From assembly GCA_030549495.1 (NCBI GenBank), contig JAUIRK010000960.1:124001-188000 (forward strand): 64,000 nt of DNA. Reading direction: 5' to 3'. The translations under genes and the position numbers were made by a program. This DNA is from Nectonema munidae (Eukaryota; Nematomorpha; Nectonematoida; Nectonematidae). This document shows, piece after piece, positions 1 through 10,789 of this stretch (the stretch's first letter is position 1; each line of letters starts with the position of its first letter). Under the pieces are notes generated by a model. It was not told where the DNA came from and did not search any database. It was given only the letters and a program-made list of their open reading frames with translations.

Positions 1-1580
1 ATATCCGAAGTATACCATAAGCTCAAAAGTCTAGATGTTTCTAAATCACCTGGTATTGACAACATTTCACCGCTTTTTTTTCAAAAACTCTAATGTTTTA
101 GCGAAGCCTCTAACAGTTTTATATAATAAGTCTTTATTGGAGCGTAAACAACTTGAATCATGGAAATTAAGCTGCGTATCACCGGTTTTTAAAAAAGGTG
201 AGAAAAAGCTCATTACTAATTATAGACCAATATCAGTCATTAATATAATTTTCAAAGTGCTTGAATCGATTATAAAGGACAAGGTTGTTGACCATCTTGA
301 TAAAAACAATTTGATATCGCGGCAACAGCATGGCTTTCTTCCAAAAAAATCAACAATAACAAATCTAATTGAATTTTCTAATGAATTTTCCCTTGAAATG
401 AATATCAGTAAAACTGTGAACATTATTTATTTGGACTTTCAGAAGGCTTTTGATACTGTCCCCCATGAAAGACTCTTGTTAAAGTTGAAATCTTATGGTA
501 TAGGAGAAAACCTTATAGAATGGTTCAGGGACTATATTTTTAATAGAAAATTTATTGTTCGATTGAATGGATTATGCTCATCAACTTCAGAAATAATAAG
601 CGGAATCCCTCAAGGTTCTGTATTGGGACCTGTATTTTTCTCTATGTTTATAAATGATATTTGTGATGATCTAAAATCAAATATAAAAATTTATGCTGAT
701 GATATAAAATTATTCAAGGGTTCAAAGGGTGAAGGTACGAAGAATATACAGAATGATCTATACAAAATATATAGATGGAGTAAAGAATGGGATATGCAGT
801 TGAATATAAATAAGTGCTATCACCTTCAAATTGGAAAAAAAGAGGATGCCAGTTTTTATATAGGCGGAACTAAGCTAAACCAAGTTGAAAAGCATAATGA
901 TCTAGGATTAATCGTTGATTCAAAGTTTTGTTTCTCTGATCATGTATTGCACGTTGTCAAGAAAGCCTTCACTATTCTACACATGTTGAACAATACCTTC
1001 ATCTTATCTGAAATCGAAATTTCTCTGTATTTATACAAATCTTTAGTCAGACCTGTTCTGGAATACGCAAATGTAATTTTTGGAAGTTCATCAATTATCA
1101 ACATCAGAAAAATAGAAAAGGTTCAAAAAGTATTCACAAAGCACTTGAAAGGAATGCAAAATTTATGTTATATTGAAAGATTTCAAAAGATTGACCTGCC
1201 TTCTTTATATTATCGAAGCCTGAGAAATGAAATGATATCAATATTTAATATCGTAAAAGGAAATATGAAGATTGATGAGAAAGTTTTGCCTGAATATTCG
1301 AAGAGAATTTCCAGATCACACTTGCTGAAGTTTGCACCTGAATCCTTTCAAAGTAAGTATAGAAGCAGATACTTAATCCAAAGAGCATACAATCACTGGA
1401 ATGGCTTACCTAATGAAGTTGTTAACTCAATTACTGTGAAAGAATTTGAAAAAAAAACTCGATGAATTTTGGAAAGACAAAAGATTTGCCGTTCCTTGAA
1501 AAATACGCTATATTTGATGCAATTCTCATAGGCTGCTAGCCTCTTTAAATTGCTTAATAAACTTATGTTATGTTATGTTA
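1..1580 (+). mobile_element. LINE (non-LTR retrotransposon), 3' part, CR1/jockey-like
   Basis: The element runs off the left edge of the window. It holds the reverse transcriptase domain, a short 3' UTR (about 1466-1555) and a tail of three tandem TTATG units at about 1562-1580. Such a short tandem tail in place of poly(A) is typical of CR1-like LINEs. The tail abuts the left edge of a composite repeat. The same edge in the second copy of that repeat (about 16540) has no LINE, so the LINE inserted into, or next to, copy A. The clade assignment rests on motif style only. Confidence 0.85.
35..1465 (+). pseudogene. LINE reverse transcriptase, C-terminal ~470 residues
   Basis: The protein copies LINE RNA into DNA at the target site. 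In order it shows the YRPIS block (about residue 65), LDFQKAFDTVPH (palm motif A, about 133-144), GIPQGSVLGP (motif B, about 191-200), the catalytic YADD (about 220), then LYKSLVRPVLEYANVIF and a C-terminal WNGLPNEVV block, as in CR1, Rex and jockey elements. The stated ATG is not the real start. Positions 1-90 in another frame read as the normal upstream RT segment (LKSLDVSKSPGIDNISPLFF), so there is a frameshift in or near the T-run at about 75-85, and the true N-terminus and endonuclease lie outside the window. From about residue 18 on, the frame is open and all core motifs are kept, so the insertion is fairly young. Confidence 0.85.
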
Positions 1581-2150
1581 ATTCACTCAAAATATTTCAT
1601 TCTACAGTAACTTATGTAACTCGATAGGATCTCCATCTTTTTGGCTACAAATTCGTTATCGGCTCGTAGTCTCTACGTCATATTATAATTTACTGTATGT
1701 AATTTTGCTATTCATTCCATGATGATCTTTTCTTGGTAGCTCTTTTTTCATTAGAAATTTATATTTTTCATTTGTAAAAGAGGAACTTCCTTTTCACAGT
1801 CAAAATCTTTTTTGAGGCATCTAATATTATATAATTAAACCACTTCCTAGTTCATTAGAACATTGTAGATCTTCTATTTAGTCAAGGTACATATTTTTTT
1901 AATTATTTGTTTTGATCACATGTTCTCTTTTCAATTAGTTTTCAACTTGGTTCCTTCTCTCATACAAATTTTCAAAAGATTTTATAATTCGTTTTATTTT
2001 TTTTAATAAATATTTCATACTCAAGATGATTGTAGAAAGTATTATAAGCCAAAATATACAAAAAAAGTATATTTTTACTATATACCTAATATGCAGCCAT
2101 TTTTTGAAAATTTTTTAAATAACTGATTTTCAGGCATACATTAGTAATTT
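1581..2150. other. AT-rich lead of composite repeat A, no gene
   Basis: No open frame, RNA gene or element terminus is visible here. The stretch matches 16540-17530 of copy B apart from the ~420 bp missing in A. Confidence 0.6.
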
Positions 2151-2154
2151 AATT

Positions 2155-3140
2155 GCCACTTCGAGATATTTTTTAACCGTATTATCCAAAATCCAGTACA
2201 GAAATAAAATAAGCATAGTCGATTTGGTATAAAACAGATATTTTATTTTTTTGAAAATATTTTTGAAGACAGTATTTAGAAGTAAACCACAAATCTAATT
2301 GAAGCTTTCAAATATTTTAAAACTATAAATGCCAAACCTGAGTCCAAAAATGAAACCAGCATCTTCCATTTGGCATAAAAACAAATATTTTATTTAAATT
2401 TCAAAAATATTTCTGTATACATTAGACGTAAATCGGACATTTGATTGACACTTTCAGACATTTAAAACCTCTAAATGCAAAAAATGATTTTAGAAATAAA
2501 AATTATCATGGACGAATTGGTATAAAAACATATATTTCATGTAAAATTAGAGAGAATATTTTGGGATATATTTTTCAGACATAAACCGCAAATTTGATTG
2601 ACACTAGCAGTAAGACCTCTAAATGAGAAAAATATGTTCAGAAATGAAATCATCATGATCTATTTGCTATAAAAACATATATTTCATGTAAAATTTGAAT
2701 CAACATTTTTGGAAACAAATTTTAGAACTAAACGCAAATTTGATTGATACTTATAAGTATTTTCAAATTCAAACTGCAAAAATTGAGTCCATAAATGAAA
2801 CTAGCATGGTTGATTTGGTATAAAAACATAAATTTAATTGTAAAATTTGAATGAATGTTTTTGGAGATAATTTTCAGAAGTAAACCGCAAATTTGATTAA
2901 CACTTATAGGTATTTTCAAATCCTAAATTTAAAAAATGAGTCCAGAAATGAAAACAGCATTACCGATTTAGTATATAAACATATATTTTATGTAAAATTT
3001 GAAGGTATATTTTATTAGATATATTTTTGATCAATAAAAATTTTGATTGACATTTTCTAGAAAGTAGCCATGATTATTGAAAAAATTAAATATATAAAGT
3101 GTTATGCGTTCCAAACTGTATATAATTATAAATTTTCAGG
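2155..3140 (+). repeat. ~148-bp tandem repeat array (family 1), copy A
   Basis: About six diverged units. Each carries a 'ggtataaaaacatatatttc' type block, then 'atgtaaaatttgaa', then a 'gaagtaaaccgcaaatttga' type block. The TATAAAA blocks fall at about 2222, 2370, 2517, 2662, 2814 and 2966, spaced 145-152 bp. The array ends with a non-repeated 'gtgttatgcgttccaaactg' segment that is shared at all three loci carrying this family. The period is close to nucleosomal DNA length. Apparent ORFs here are short and not coding. Confidence 0.85.
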
Positions 3141-3144
3141 GTAT

Positions 3145-4920
3145 TACATTCAATAAAATATTTTGTTTTTACCCTCAAAGATTACAACCACTAAGGATGT
3201 TAGAAGAGCCCAAAAGAAAAAGGGATCTTGAAAGAGTAAAAGGGTTCTTTAGTTATTATTCAAAGTGGATACTTTGTTTTTCGAAGTTAATGCAACCTCT
3301 TATCAATACAAGTTTACCTTTAAATATTGAAGCTAGCCAAACATTCAGTTAATTTAAAAAAATTATGGATTCTGTTGTGTGGGCTGTTGATGATTCAGTT
3401 CCTTTTGAGGTAGAAACTGATGCTAGTGATAAAAAACATCAGCTGTTTTGAACCAAGAAGGACGTCCAGTAGCTTTTTTTTCTAAAACTCTCAGTAAAAC
3501 TGAACGTAATTACCCTATCATAGAGAAGGAAGCTTTAGCTATAATTGAAAGCATGAAGTATTGGCGACATTATTTAATAGGTAAGCATTTTTTACTTGTA
3601 ACAGATCAGAAGTCGATTTCTTTTATGTTTAACCAAAAGTTAACAAATCGTATAAAAAATGAGAAAATGTTGCGATGGAGATTAGAGATTTGGTGACAAG
3701 TCTAATAACTTTAGAGGAACTGAAAACTTTACACAATAGGTTGTCTCATCCTGGTGTTACTCGACTCGTGGCTTTTCTTAGATCTAGGAACTTGCCGTTT
3801 TCAATAGAAGAAGTTCGTAGCGTCTGAAATGGTTGTCATATTTGCCGTTATGTTAGGCCACAATTTGTTAAAACTAATGAAAAATCATTAAAAGCAATTC
3901 GTCCCTGGGAAATGCTTAATTTAGATTATAAGCGTCCAATACCAAGTGTGTCTAACAACAAATATATCTTAGTAGTTGTAGAGGAATACTCTAGGTTTCC
4001 TTTTGCAATTCCTTGTCAAAATACTATTTCTGCAACTTTAGTTTTTCATTTAACAAAACTCTTTCTGACTTTAATCTGCCAAACTATGTGCCTTCTGATT
4101 ATGGTAGTAGCTTTATGAGTGAGGAGTTTAGAACTTTTTTGAAAACAAAAGGTATTGTGCTGAGTAGAACAACTCCATATAACCCAGAAGGAAATGGGCA
4201 AGCTGAGAGATTTGTAGGTTCTATATGGAAATCAATTTTATTGACATTAAAAGGTTTGCATTTTGATATGAGATACTGGGAAGAGGTTATTCCGGTTGCA
4301 TTGTACTCTTTGAGAACTTTAATATGCACTACCACTAACAAGTCACCGCACGAGCTTATCTTTTCTTTTCCTCGAAAAACGCAGACAGGAACTTCCATGC
4401 CACACTGGTTGCTGAGTCCATGCAAGGCTCTCGTCAGAAAGTTCAACCCAAGTAGCAAATAAATCACCAGTACGCACATGTTTTATATCCAAGTGTAAGA
4501 AAAGACAGCGTTTCTTTGAAGCATCTATCACCGGCCCCTCAAAGTAAAGCTCTTCAAAACCAAAACTGAAAGGAGTACCCAATGGAAAAGATTGCCGAAA
4601 AAGATGGGCTTACAACAAGCGATTGTCAAGGCGTTACCGCATTTGATAAAGAAGAACAAACGGATAGTGGAGAGACACAATGTATAAAGGAAACTGAAGA
4701 CCAAAGCTCTAAACTCCTTCCAAGAAGATCAAGTAGGGAAAGAAAGCCTGTGGAAAGACTTTAAGTACAAAGGTGATCTTTGTTTTCCTGAAAGGGAAGA
4801 ATGTTATATGATTGTGAATATATGCTGCAAGCTCATTGCACCTTTTAATTAAAAGGCATCCCTGAGCCAATCAGAGGTCTCGCAAGACCTCCGGGAGACA
4901 ACTTGCCAGCCTTATTATAT
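3145..4920 (+). mobile_element. Broken Ty3/gypsy-type pol fossil, copy A
   Basis: This is a retroelement fossil on the plus strand. Recognisable parts in order are the end of the RT connection region (about 3180-3340), RNase H (about 3400-3700), an integrase zinc-binding region and core (about 3710-4450) and a basic C-terminal tail with an RRSSRERKPVERL-like stretch (about 4720-4760). It is broken by several interruptions and no LTRs were recognised. It sits between the tandem array and the piggyBac fragment. The same junctions occur in copy B, so it was already in place and largely decayed before the duplication. Confidence 0.85.
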
Positions 4921-4924
4921 ATTT

Positions 4925-5818
4925 AAATGTGTAAATCGTAAAATGCTAAAAAAAAATATACTTAAAATAAAAATTTTCACTTCATATGTGCTCAAACCCG
5001 AAATTTATGTCTCTGGTCTCCTCGATAAAACTTATTTTTCGTCCGAGGAAATTGTAAAAAGACTTGTGTCAAGTTGTGAGTTGCCTAAAGGATGTGGCAT
5101 ATTCATGGACAGGTTCTTTACCTCTCATGAACTTTGTAAATGGGCACGACAACAAAACCTCACAGTCTGTGGCACTGCAAGAGCAAATCGTCGCTTTATT
5201 CCTTACCTTTTCAGACCCGCTTATCTAAAAAGTCTCGCCTTACAAGAGTGCGAGAGTAAATTCCTTTACACAGAATTTGCATCCTTGACTGCTTACATTC
5301 CTCACAAGCATTCCCAAAGAGACTTCAAAGTAGTTTATATAATGTCGTCTCAACACTTGGGAAGCATCAACTTGTTGGGTCCAAGACGTAAACCGGAAAC
5401 TGTTGTCGACTACAATAAGTTTAAATCAGGCGTTGATAGTTGTAATCGAATGCTAAGAGACTTCACTTCCTACAAAGCTTCAAGGAGATGGCCTTTTCTT
5501 TTGTTTTGTAATTATTTAGACATATCAGCTTATAACAGTTGGGTCATCATCAAGAGCAACGCTCAAGAAAAGTTTCCATCGACACAAAAAGGTGGAAGAA
5601 AGTACTTCATAAGAGATCTGTGTCTAAGGCTTAGTCACCTTTCAATGATAAATAGATGTAATGATCCTCTCACCCACAGAATCACCAAGGAACTCATTTC
5701 ATTTTACGGGATCCAACAAGACATCCATGAGTTTGCTTCCTCTTCTCGTGGATATTGCTTTGTTTCTACTTGTAGACCAAAAAAGAGAGGCACAAGAAAG
5801 TGCGGAAATCAAAATTGA
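4925..5818 (+). pseudogene. piggyBac transposase (PGBD type), C-terminal part, copy A
   Basis: The piggyBac transposase cuts at TTAA using a DDD-type catalytic core. The 291-residue open frame (4943-5818) starts inside the core. GIFMDRFFTSHEL matches the second catalytic Asp block, and VVDYNKFKSGVDSCNRML matches the block with the third Asp. The N-terminal half with the first Asp is missing; gypsy sequence lies directly upstream instead. The C-terminal Cys-rich finger is also largely lost. Copy B has about 70 bp more here (CGTCKRPICKAHTKYVC), which A lacks after RKCG. It cannot encode an active enzyme. Its family matches the TTAA-flanked MITEs elsewhere in the window. Confidence 0.85.
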
Positions 5819-7205
5819 ATGTTTTTAAGTTTTTTGCTCAATTGATTTTTATTTTTGCTTTTCTTTCGTGAATAAAGTTTAAAAAGTAAAAGGAATTATA
5901 GTTAATTTTCTTTTAAAGATGGCGTTAAGTTTTAAAAAAACTACAGTAGGAAAAAATATACAGTTATTCACTATCAAAGTTATCATTTTTGAAAAATATA
6001 TTCCTTTTTGAAAATTTACATCCTAGTTTTTATATAGGTTGTATATAATATAGTCAACGTAATTTAAGTTTGAATATTACCATTGACGTAAAACTCCCGT
6101 TCCGTCTTGCGAAGGTTTTAACAAAAGAGATGGAGTTACTCATCCAACCATTGAAAAATTACTCAAAATTATCAAACTGGAACAAGCAAATACACAAGTG
6201 ATACTTGAGCAAATATTTTTGTGAGAAAATATATCTAAAGTTAATAAAAAATATATTTAAAAAATGAAAGAATAAAAAAGTTCATGCAAAGTATGACAAA
6301 GACACAGGTTTAGAATATTTTCGGTCTATAGCACATAATTTGTAGTTTTTATTTGAGTATTTTTCAATAAAAAATTATCACTTTCATTTACTTTACATCG
6401 TTTTGTTCTGCCTAAAACATTTCGCTTGTTTTAATTAGATTTATTTTTAATTTTTGCCATATTTCCTCAACTGAATCTTGTTTACAGAGACTCACATTAT
6501 AGTTTACTAGCCGGTCCCGTGGTTGTTTCTCCGTGCGCTCGAAACATAAGATAATTGGTAGAGTGTTGGTAAATTAAGATAAAACTCCTATTTGAAAGGT
6601 TTTGATTGATTTTCAAACGAAATAAACACTAGAAAATGGTCATGCTTATTTTTTTGAAAATCAATCAAAAATAGTCGTAAAGCCACGGTAAACTGCATAA
6701 GCTAAACACGGCGGTTTTTATTCCTGCATTTTACATGTGTATTTAAGAGAATGTGCTTTTTTGTTTATTATTCCTCGCCTACCTGCATGTATGTGTATTG
6801 TGTATGTATAAATGCATTTTAAATTACTTTATCTGGAATACAGGTCCCCCCATTTTGGTATTATCCGCCCTACGGCGGGGGTATCATGTGAGCCAGAAAT
6901 CTCACACTCATTGTTGCCTGTTTGGCTACTACTACTACTAATTCTTTATCTCTTTACTTTGTTTTTCGTTTCTCACTGTTTTTGCCTGTTTCCTAATTTT
7001 CTTTTTAGATTTCCCTAATTCTTCATTTGCCTGATTTTTAACTGCCTTTTTCTATCATTTCTATGTTAAAGTATTTTTACCTAGAACGTTTGTGTTCCAC
7101 TTTGTAGGCCACCATCTATCTATTTATGTAGTATTAATTTTTTAGTTGTTTTAACATTTTGAAATCATCTTACTTGTTTTAACTTGACCCCAAGCCCATG
7201 CCATC
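5819..7205. other. Noncoding right part of composite repeat A
   Basis: The AATAAA at about 5870 could be the old transposase poly(A) site. An inverted pair around 'ttttgattgattttcaaa' lies at about 6596-6672 and resembles two head-to-head half units of the ~150-bp family 2 repeat. A small GC-rich hairpin-like patch lies at 6843-6890. Short open frames here look random. Confidence 0.5.
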
Positions 7206-7368
7206 AATCTTTTTCAATTTCCATGTAATTAAAACTAGCATATAAAAAATATATATTTCCTTCGACTGAATAATTTAAGATTTAGATGATGTTAGTTAAA
7301 AAGGTGAAAGTTAAAATTAATACGCCATCTTGGGAAACCACCATCTTCTAAAGTAATGAGGAAAGTAG

Positions 7369-8412
7369 TTATTCCAAAATATGTATTAAGAATATTGCGA
7401 GTGTTTTCATTGCCATCTTACAAAGAGCATACCTTGGAGAAACATTTGGAGTCTTTAACTTTTTGGTTCTTACTTTGTCCAAAGTTTCACTTGTCTCGTT
7501 TTTCTCATCTTCAAAGTGATCATCATGTGAGCTCTTTGCATCATAGTATACTTCTTCAAAGTGATCATCACGTGAGCTCTTTGCATCATAGTATACTTCT
7601 TCATCCTCTTCATTGTTATAGCTTTTATTATGAACTCGTTTGTCTTTGTTTATTTCATTTTCTTTTTCTTTCTCCCCACTCTTTTTTATTTGAGAAATTG
7701 AGTTTTTCTTTTTATAAGTCATTAATTTAAAATTTGTCGAAAGCATCTTTCCAATATAGTGGTAGGCTTGACTGTCTTTGATAACTTCATCTGAATTTAC
7801 CCCTAATTTTGATCTATTTTTTGATGCAAGGTAAAAGTTAGTTAACTTTATGTGGCCCTGTGAGTCAATCATAATGTTACTAGCGTTCAGACCTTTGTGT
7901 GTAATTCCGTTCCTATGCAGTTCTACAAGGGCATTTAATATGTCACGCTTGTATATACTTGCAGTAGATGTCTTAATGCCCCTTTTCCATTCCTCCCTCA
8001 ATGTTTGTCCATTTATGTGCTCTTGAACTATGTACATATAGCGGTTATCCGCGTATACTTCGTGGATCTTTTGAATGGAGTCACTCTTTATGCACCGTGT
8101 TGCCCTTATTTCTTCGATGATTGCGTCCATTTCGTCTCTCTCCATATTGAAATGTGATACCACTCTTAACTCGTGAATGCTAAGATCCGTCCTCTTTATC
8201 AGCAGAATTTTTTTATGCTTTGTATTAAAGTAAACAAAATTGTAGTTATTTGTTATTCTTTCTCTTTCTATATTCAAATAACTTTGAAGATAAACTAAGT
8301 TGTTTTTGATTAAAAATTTTTTTTTGCAAGTCTTATACTTTCGGATAATTCTCTTTTTTCCGATGATAAATTTATTTTTTATTTTATTCATTAAATTTTC
8401 CCCCATTTTCAT
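7369..8412 (-). CDS. Ste20-like pseudokinase with acidic duplicated tail
   Basis: The product is 347 residues and starts in a basic region (1-35). Seen: a beta3-like LLIKR (Lys 73), a possible alpha-C Glu at 100-101, hinge-like IVQEHINGQTL (128-138) and a well-kept catalytic-loop frame LHRNGITHKGLNASNIMI (165-182). The HRD triad is HKG and DFG is TNF, so both catalytic aspartates are gone; the structural Asn 179 remains. After DSQAYHYIGKML the C-lobe is lost or unrecognisable and is replaced by a charged region with two 15-residue copies (EEVYYDAKSSRDDHF). Known of the family: such proteins act as scaffolds or allosteric partners, as STRAD does. A role here is inference. On the minus strand a CTAG acceptor-like site lies ~25 bases before the ATG, and a GTAAGT donor near 8778 could define a 5' leader intron. 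Seven consecutive C-lobe motifs are absent, so it may also be a decaying gene. Confidence 0.7.
   Translation of the reverse strand: MKMGENLMNKIKNKFIIGKKRIIRKYKTCKKKFLIKNNLVYLQSYLNIERERITNNYNFVYFNTKHKKILLIKRTDLSIHELRVVSHFNMERDEMDAIIEEIRATRCIKSDSIQKIHEVYADNRYMYIVQEHINGQTLREEWKRGIKTSTASIYKRDILNALVELHRNGITHKGLNASNIMIDSQGHIKLTNFYLASKNRSKLGVNSDEVIKDSQAYHYIGKMLSTNFKLMTYKKKNSISQIKKSGEKEKENEINKDKRVHNKSYNNEEDEEVYYDAKSSRDDHFEEVYYDAKSSHDDHFEDEKNETSETLDKVRTKKLKTPNVSPRYALCKMAMKTLAIFLIHILE
7510..7599 (-). repeat. 45-bp exact-frame tandem duplication inside the pseudokinase gene
   Basis: Two adjacent 45-bp units (7510-7554 and 7555-7599) differ at about one base. They encode the doubled acidic block YYDAKSS[RH]DDHFEEV. 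The length is a multiple of three, so the reading frame is preserved. The near-identity points to a recent duplication. Confidence 0.9.
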
Positions 8413-8504
8413 TAAATTGTATTGTGAGCTAGATAATTGTTGTTGTGTGATAAGTGATAAATAACTAAAGTGTTAAATGTTAAAATGAATAACTTCTATA
8501 TTAT

Positions 8505-8715
8505 AATAAGCAAGTGTATGTGTGTGTCACTGGAAGCATTTTGATTGGTTGGAATTATTTATATGTTTTGGGTGTATTTAATAAGCAAGTGTATCTGTGT
8601 GTCACTGGAAGCATTTTGATTGGTTGAAATTATTTATATGTTTTGGGTGTATTTTTTTGTGTGTCGCTTGAAGCATTCTGATTGGTTGAAATTATTTATA
8701 TGTTTTGTGTGTGAT
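8505..8715 (-). promoter_or_regulatory. Three tandem ~75-bp units with CCAAT and TATAAATA on the minus strand
   Basis: Units at 8505-8579, 8580-8654 and about 8655-8715 lie 90-300 bp upstream of the pseudokinase ATG. Read on the minus strand, each contains TATAAATA and AACCAATCA. Because the units repeat, each CCAAT box lies ~50-60 bp before the next TATAAATA, a normal core-promoter spacing. This is either a repeat-built promoter or, if the possible leader intron is real, an intronic enhancer or simple repeat. Function is inference. Confidence 0.55.
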
Positions 8716-8930
8716 TTATATGGTGTAATGAGCAAAGATACACAGAAAAGATACAACTATGCTAAAAACAAATAACTTACCACCACGCCATATAACACCA
8801 TTAGCAACTCATCAGACCATATAAAAAACTTATTTGCTATGTGGTGAAGAACGATACAAATCTTTGATCCTACCGCTTTTCTACATACATTTATCGCGAT
8901 AGTCTTGAGTCGCTGTAAATTTCCTCATCA
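8716..8930. other. Short spacer with a possible minus-strand splice donor
   Basis: On the minus strand GGTG|GTAAGTTATTTG, with its GT near 8778, is a strong splice-donor sequence. It could end a noncoding leader exon of the pseudokinase gene. Nothing else is recognised. Confidence 0.3.
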
Positions 8931-8934
8931 CTTT

Positions 8935-9065
8935 TTTTCACTATAGCTTCTTTCAGGGCTTTGGAGCCGGAGTCGGAGCTGGAGCCGGAGCTCCTGGAGC
9001 CGTAATATTCTGTCAGTAAGAGCCGGAGTTACAAATTTTAATGTGCGGCTCCCTCTTACCGGCTG
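8935..9065. repeat. GGAGCC-rich repeat, probable DNA-transposon remnant
   Basis: A GC-rich patch of repeated GGAGCCGGAGTCGGAGCT units, followed by an inverted-looking 'gcggctccctcttaccggct'. Such GGAGCC tracts are common as subterminal repeats of hAT-type elements. No clear terminal repeats or target duplication were found, so the class is uncertain. The short ORF on the minus strand (LRLQLRLRLQ) is just the repeat read in frame. Confidence 0.45.
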
Positions 9066-9597
9066 CAAGTCAACATATGTGTGTGAAACAGTGAAGTAAA
9101 AGTAATAAATATTTATAAACAACATATGTAAATTATAGTGTAAAAGAGATTGCATCTGACAATTTTCAATTTTCCTTCAGATCGATAAGCAAGAAAGCAC
9201 AACATGACATTGTCAATGAGAAGCAATGCCGTTCTCAATGGAAGATTGATAATAATTATATATTATAGATTTATATAATTGTTTTTCATTGGCATACTTT
9301 ATGCTATTTCTTATTCCATGTATCCATAAATATAGGTAATAAAATATCAGTTTTATCTATTTAATTTTTAGAAAATTTTTATTATGCACCAAACTTATTT
9401 TTTTTAGAATTGTTTAAAAAATACATATTACATCGATGGCTGAAAATTCATTATTAGTCCGACGTTTTTAATTATTTTGTACAGAGTGAAGATGGCAAAT
9501 ATTTCGTTTGTATCTGCAAAATTTCTCCTGACTTAAAAAGCTCAATTATGTGTGGTTGTAAAATCGCTAAACCTACAAGTAAAAGACCGAATACTTC
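9066..9597. other. No recognised feature
   Basis: AT-rich DNA with no convincing ORF, RNA or element boundary. Confidence 0.5.
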
Positions 9598-9605
9598 CTC
9601 TAGAG

Positions 9606-10005
9606 CAGGGGCCAGAAACCTTTTTGACCAAAAGAGCCCAAAAAACACATATTTTAAAATCTAATCCTCTGAGAGCCATATATATTTTTAAATACTGATT
9701 ACAACTAAATGGAAAAAGAAGACCAACAATTTTATAGTATAATAAGACTCTGAATTTATTTTAAACAACATTGTTTTATCGAAGTTATTTATTGATAAGC
9801 AAAGTCTGCATCATCATCAGCTTTATTTGTGTCGTCGTGATTCGTAATGATGACGAAATTAAGAGAGTGTAGAATTGGCAAGAAGGATAAGAGCATTATC
9901 GCAATACCTCCCTTTATCCTGAAGGCCACCTAATTTATCGGAGAGCCAGATGCAGTCATCAAAAGAGCCATGTCTGGCTCGCGAGCCATAGGTTCCTGAC
10001 CCCTG
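9606..10005. mobile_element. hAT MITE, 400 bp, TSD CTCTAGAG
   Basis: The terminal inverted repeats are CAGGGGCCAGAAACC and, at the right, the complement of CAGGGGTCAGGAACC. A perfect 8-bp target duplication CTCTAGAG lies at 9598-9605 and 10006-10013. The 8-bp duplication and CAGGGG ends are diagnostic of hAT. Inside are only GAGCC-rich subterminal motifs and no transposase, so it is non-autonomous. Confidence 0.92.
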
Positions 10006-10013
10006 CTCTAGAG

Positions 10014-10789
10014 CATACAATTTAAAAAGACATCTATGCAAAGCACATCTTGAAGTATTTGAAATGAAAAAATAAAGTAGTAAATTTAACTACTCTAACA
10101 GTATATTTACCTAGTAAATATAACTTTTACAGTTTTCATAGTTACAATAACAATAATGAAAGTTGAAGATTTTTTTCTCTGACAGATGTGTGTAGATGAA
10201 ATTGGATTTACGAATTATTTAGTAAAAATATTGTCATGCCATGTGTATGTTCCATGTCCATAAGGAAGTAACACATCTTACAATGCAAAGCTTGCTTTAT
10301 CCTGCGTAATAGTTTGTCAAATGTGATATATTATCATGTCATTCTGAATATTCAGGAGAGAAAATTCATTCTATCGTTTAAATAAAGTTTGCATCGTGCA
10401 AACGCTATGAAGTGTATGTTGTGTTGAGACATAATCTTTTAGAAACGGGATAGACATACAGCTTGCACAATCGAACATACTCCTCTATCTTCAACAGCTG
10501 GCATTTTACTATTTTTGCATCTTCTATATATTTTTTTTAAATTTCTCGATAACTTCGCTGTTTTATTCATTTGATTTGGAGAGGAGATTTCCAACGCTGT
10601 TTCTTATTATATTTGAGTATCAAGAACTACTGGATTTGGTAATCTTTTTTGAAAAGTTTTTTATTAATATTTTTGTTTTATTTGATACTCCTAAACATTT
10701 TTGATAACCTTAGTTTATAGGTAAAAGAAGTCTTTACTGTTTATTTAACTTTAAACACTTTAGCTACATAATTTCTCATTATCGCACTT
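10014..10789. other. No recognised feature
   Basis: AT-rich DNA. No ORF, repeat boundary or RNA gene that I can support. Confidence 0.5.

Larger units (their letters stand above)
1581..7205 (+). repeat. Composite repeat, copy A (matches copy B at 16540-22795)
   Basis: The unit starts at the block 'ctcaaaatatttcattctac' and ends near 'aagcccatgccatcaatct'. Copy B has the same order: AT-rich lead, ~148-bp tandem array, gypsy pol fossil, piggyBac transposase fragment and ~1.4 kb of noncoding DNA. By eye the copies differ by a few percent plus indels. Copy A lacks about 420 bp present in B at 16735-17155; the join lies at a short shared 'atatttttca', which fits a microhomology deletion. The two copies have different flanks, so this is a real duplication or two insertions of one composite element, not an assembly echo. 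Confidence 0.9.

Noticed and set aside
2155-3140. Regularly spaced repeats considered as a CRISPR-like array
   Set aside because: The whole ~148-bp unit repeats with drift and there are no unique spacers. The context is a eukaryotic transposon-rich locus, so this is a tandem repeat.
4099-4582. Minus-strand ORFs opposite the gypsy integrase region, also repeated at 19628-20081
   Set aside because: They are antisense shadows of the fossil coding sequence. They recur in copy B because the DNA was duplicated.
3145-4920. Search for LTRs and an envelope-like reading frame around the gypsy fossils
   Set aside because: No terminal direct repeats and no envelope-type frame were visible, so the fossils are described only as broken pol regions.
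7356-7730. Plus-strand 124-residue ORF with a doubled segment
   Set aside because: Antisense shadow of the pseudokinase gene; the doubling is the 45-bp repeat of that gene.
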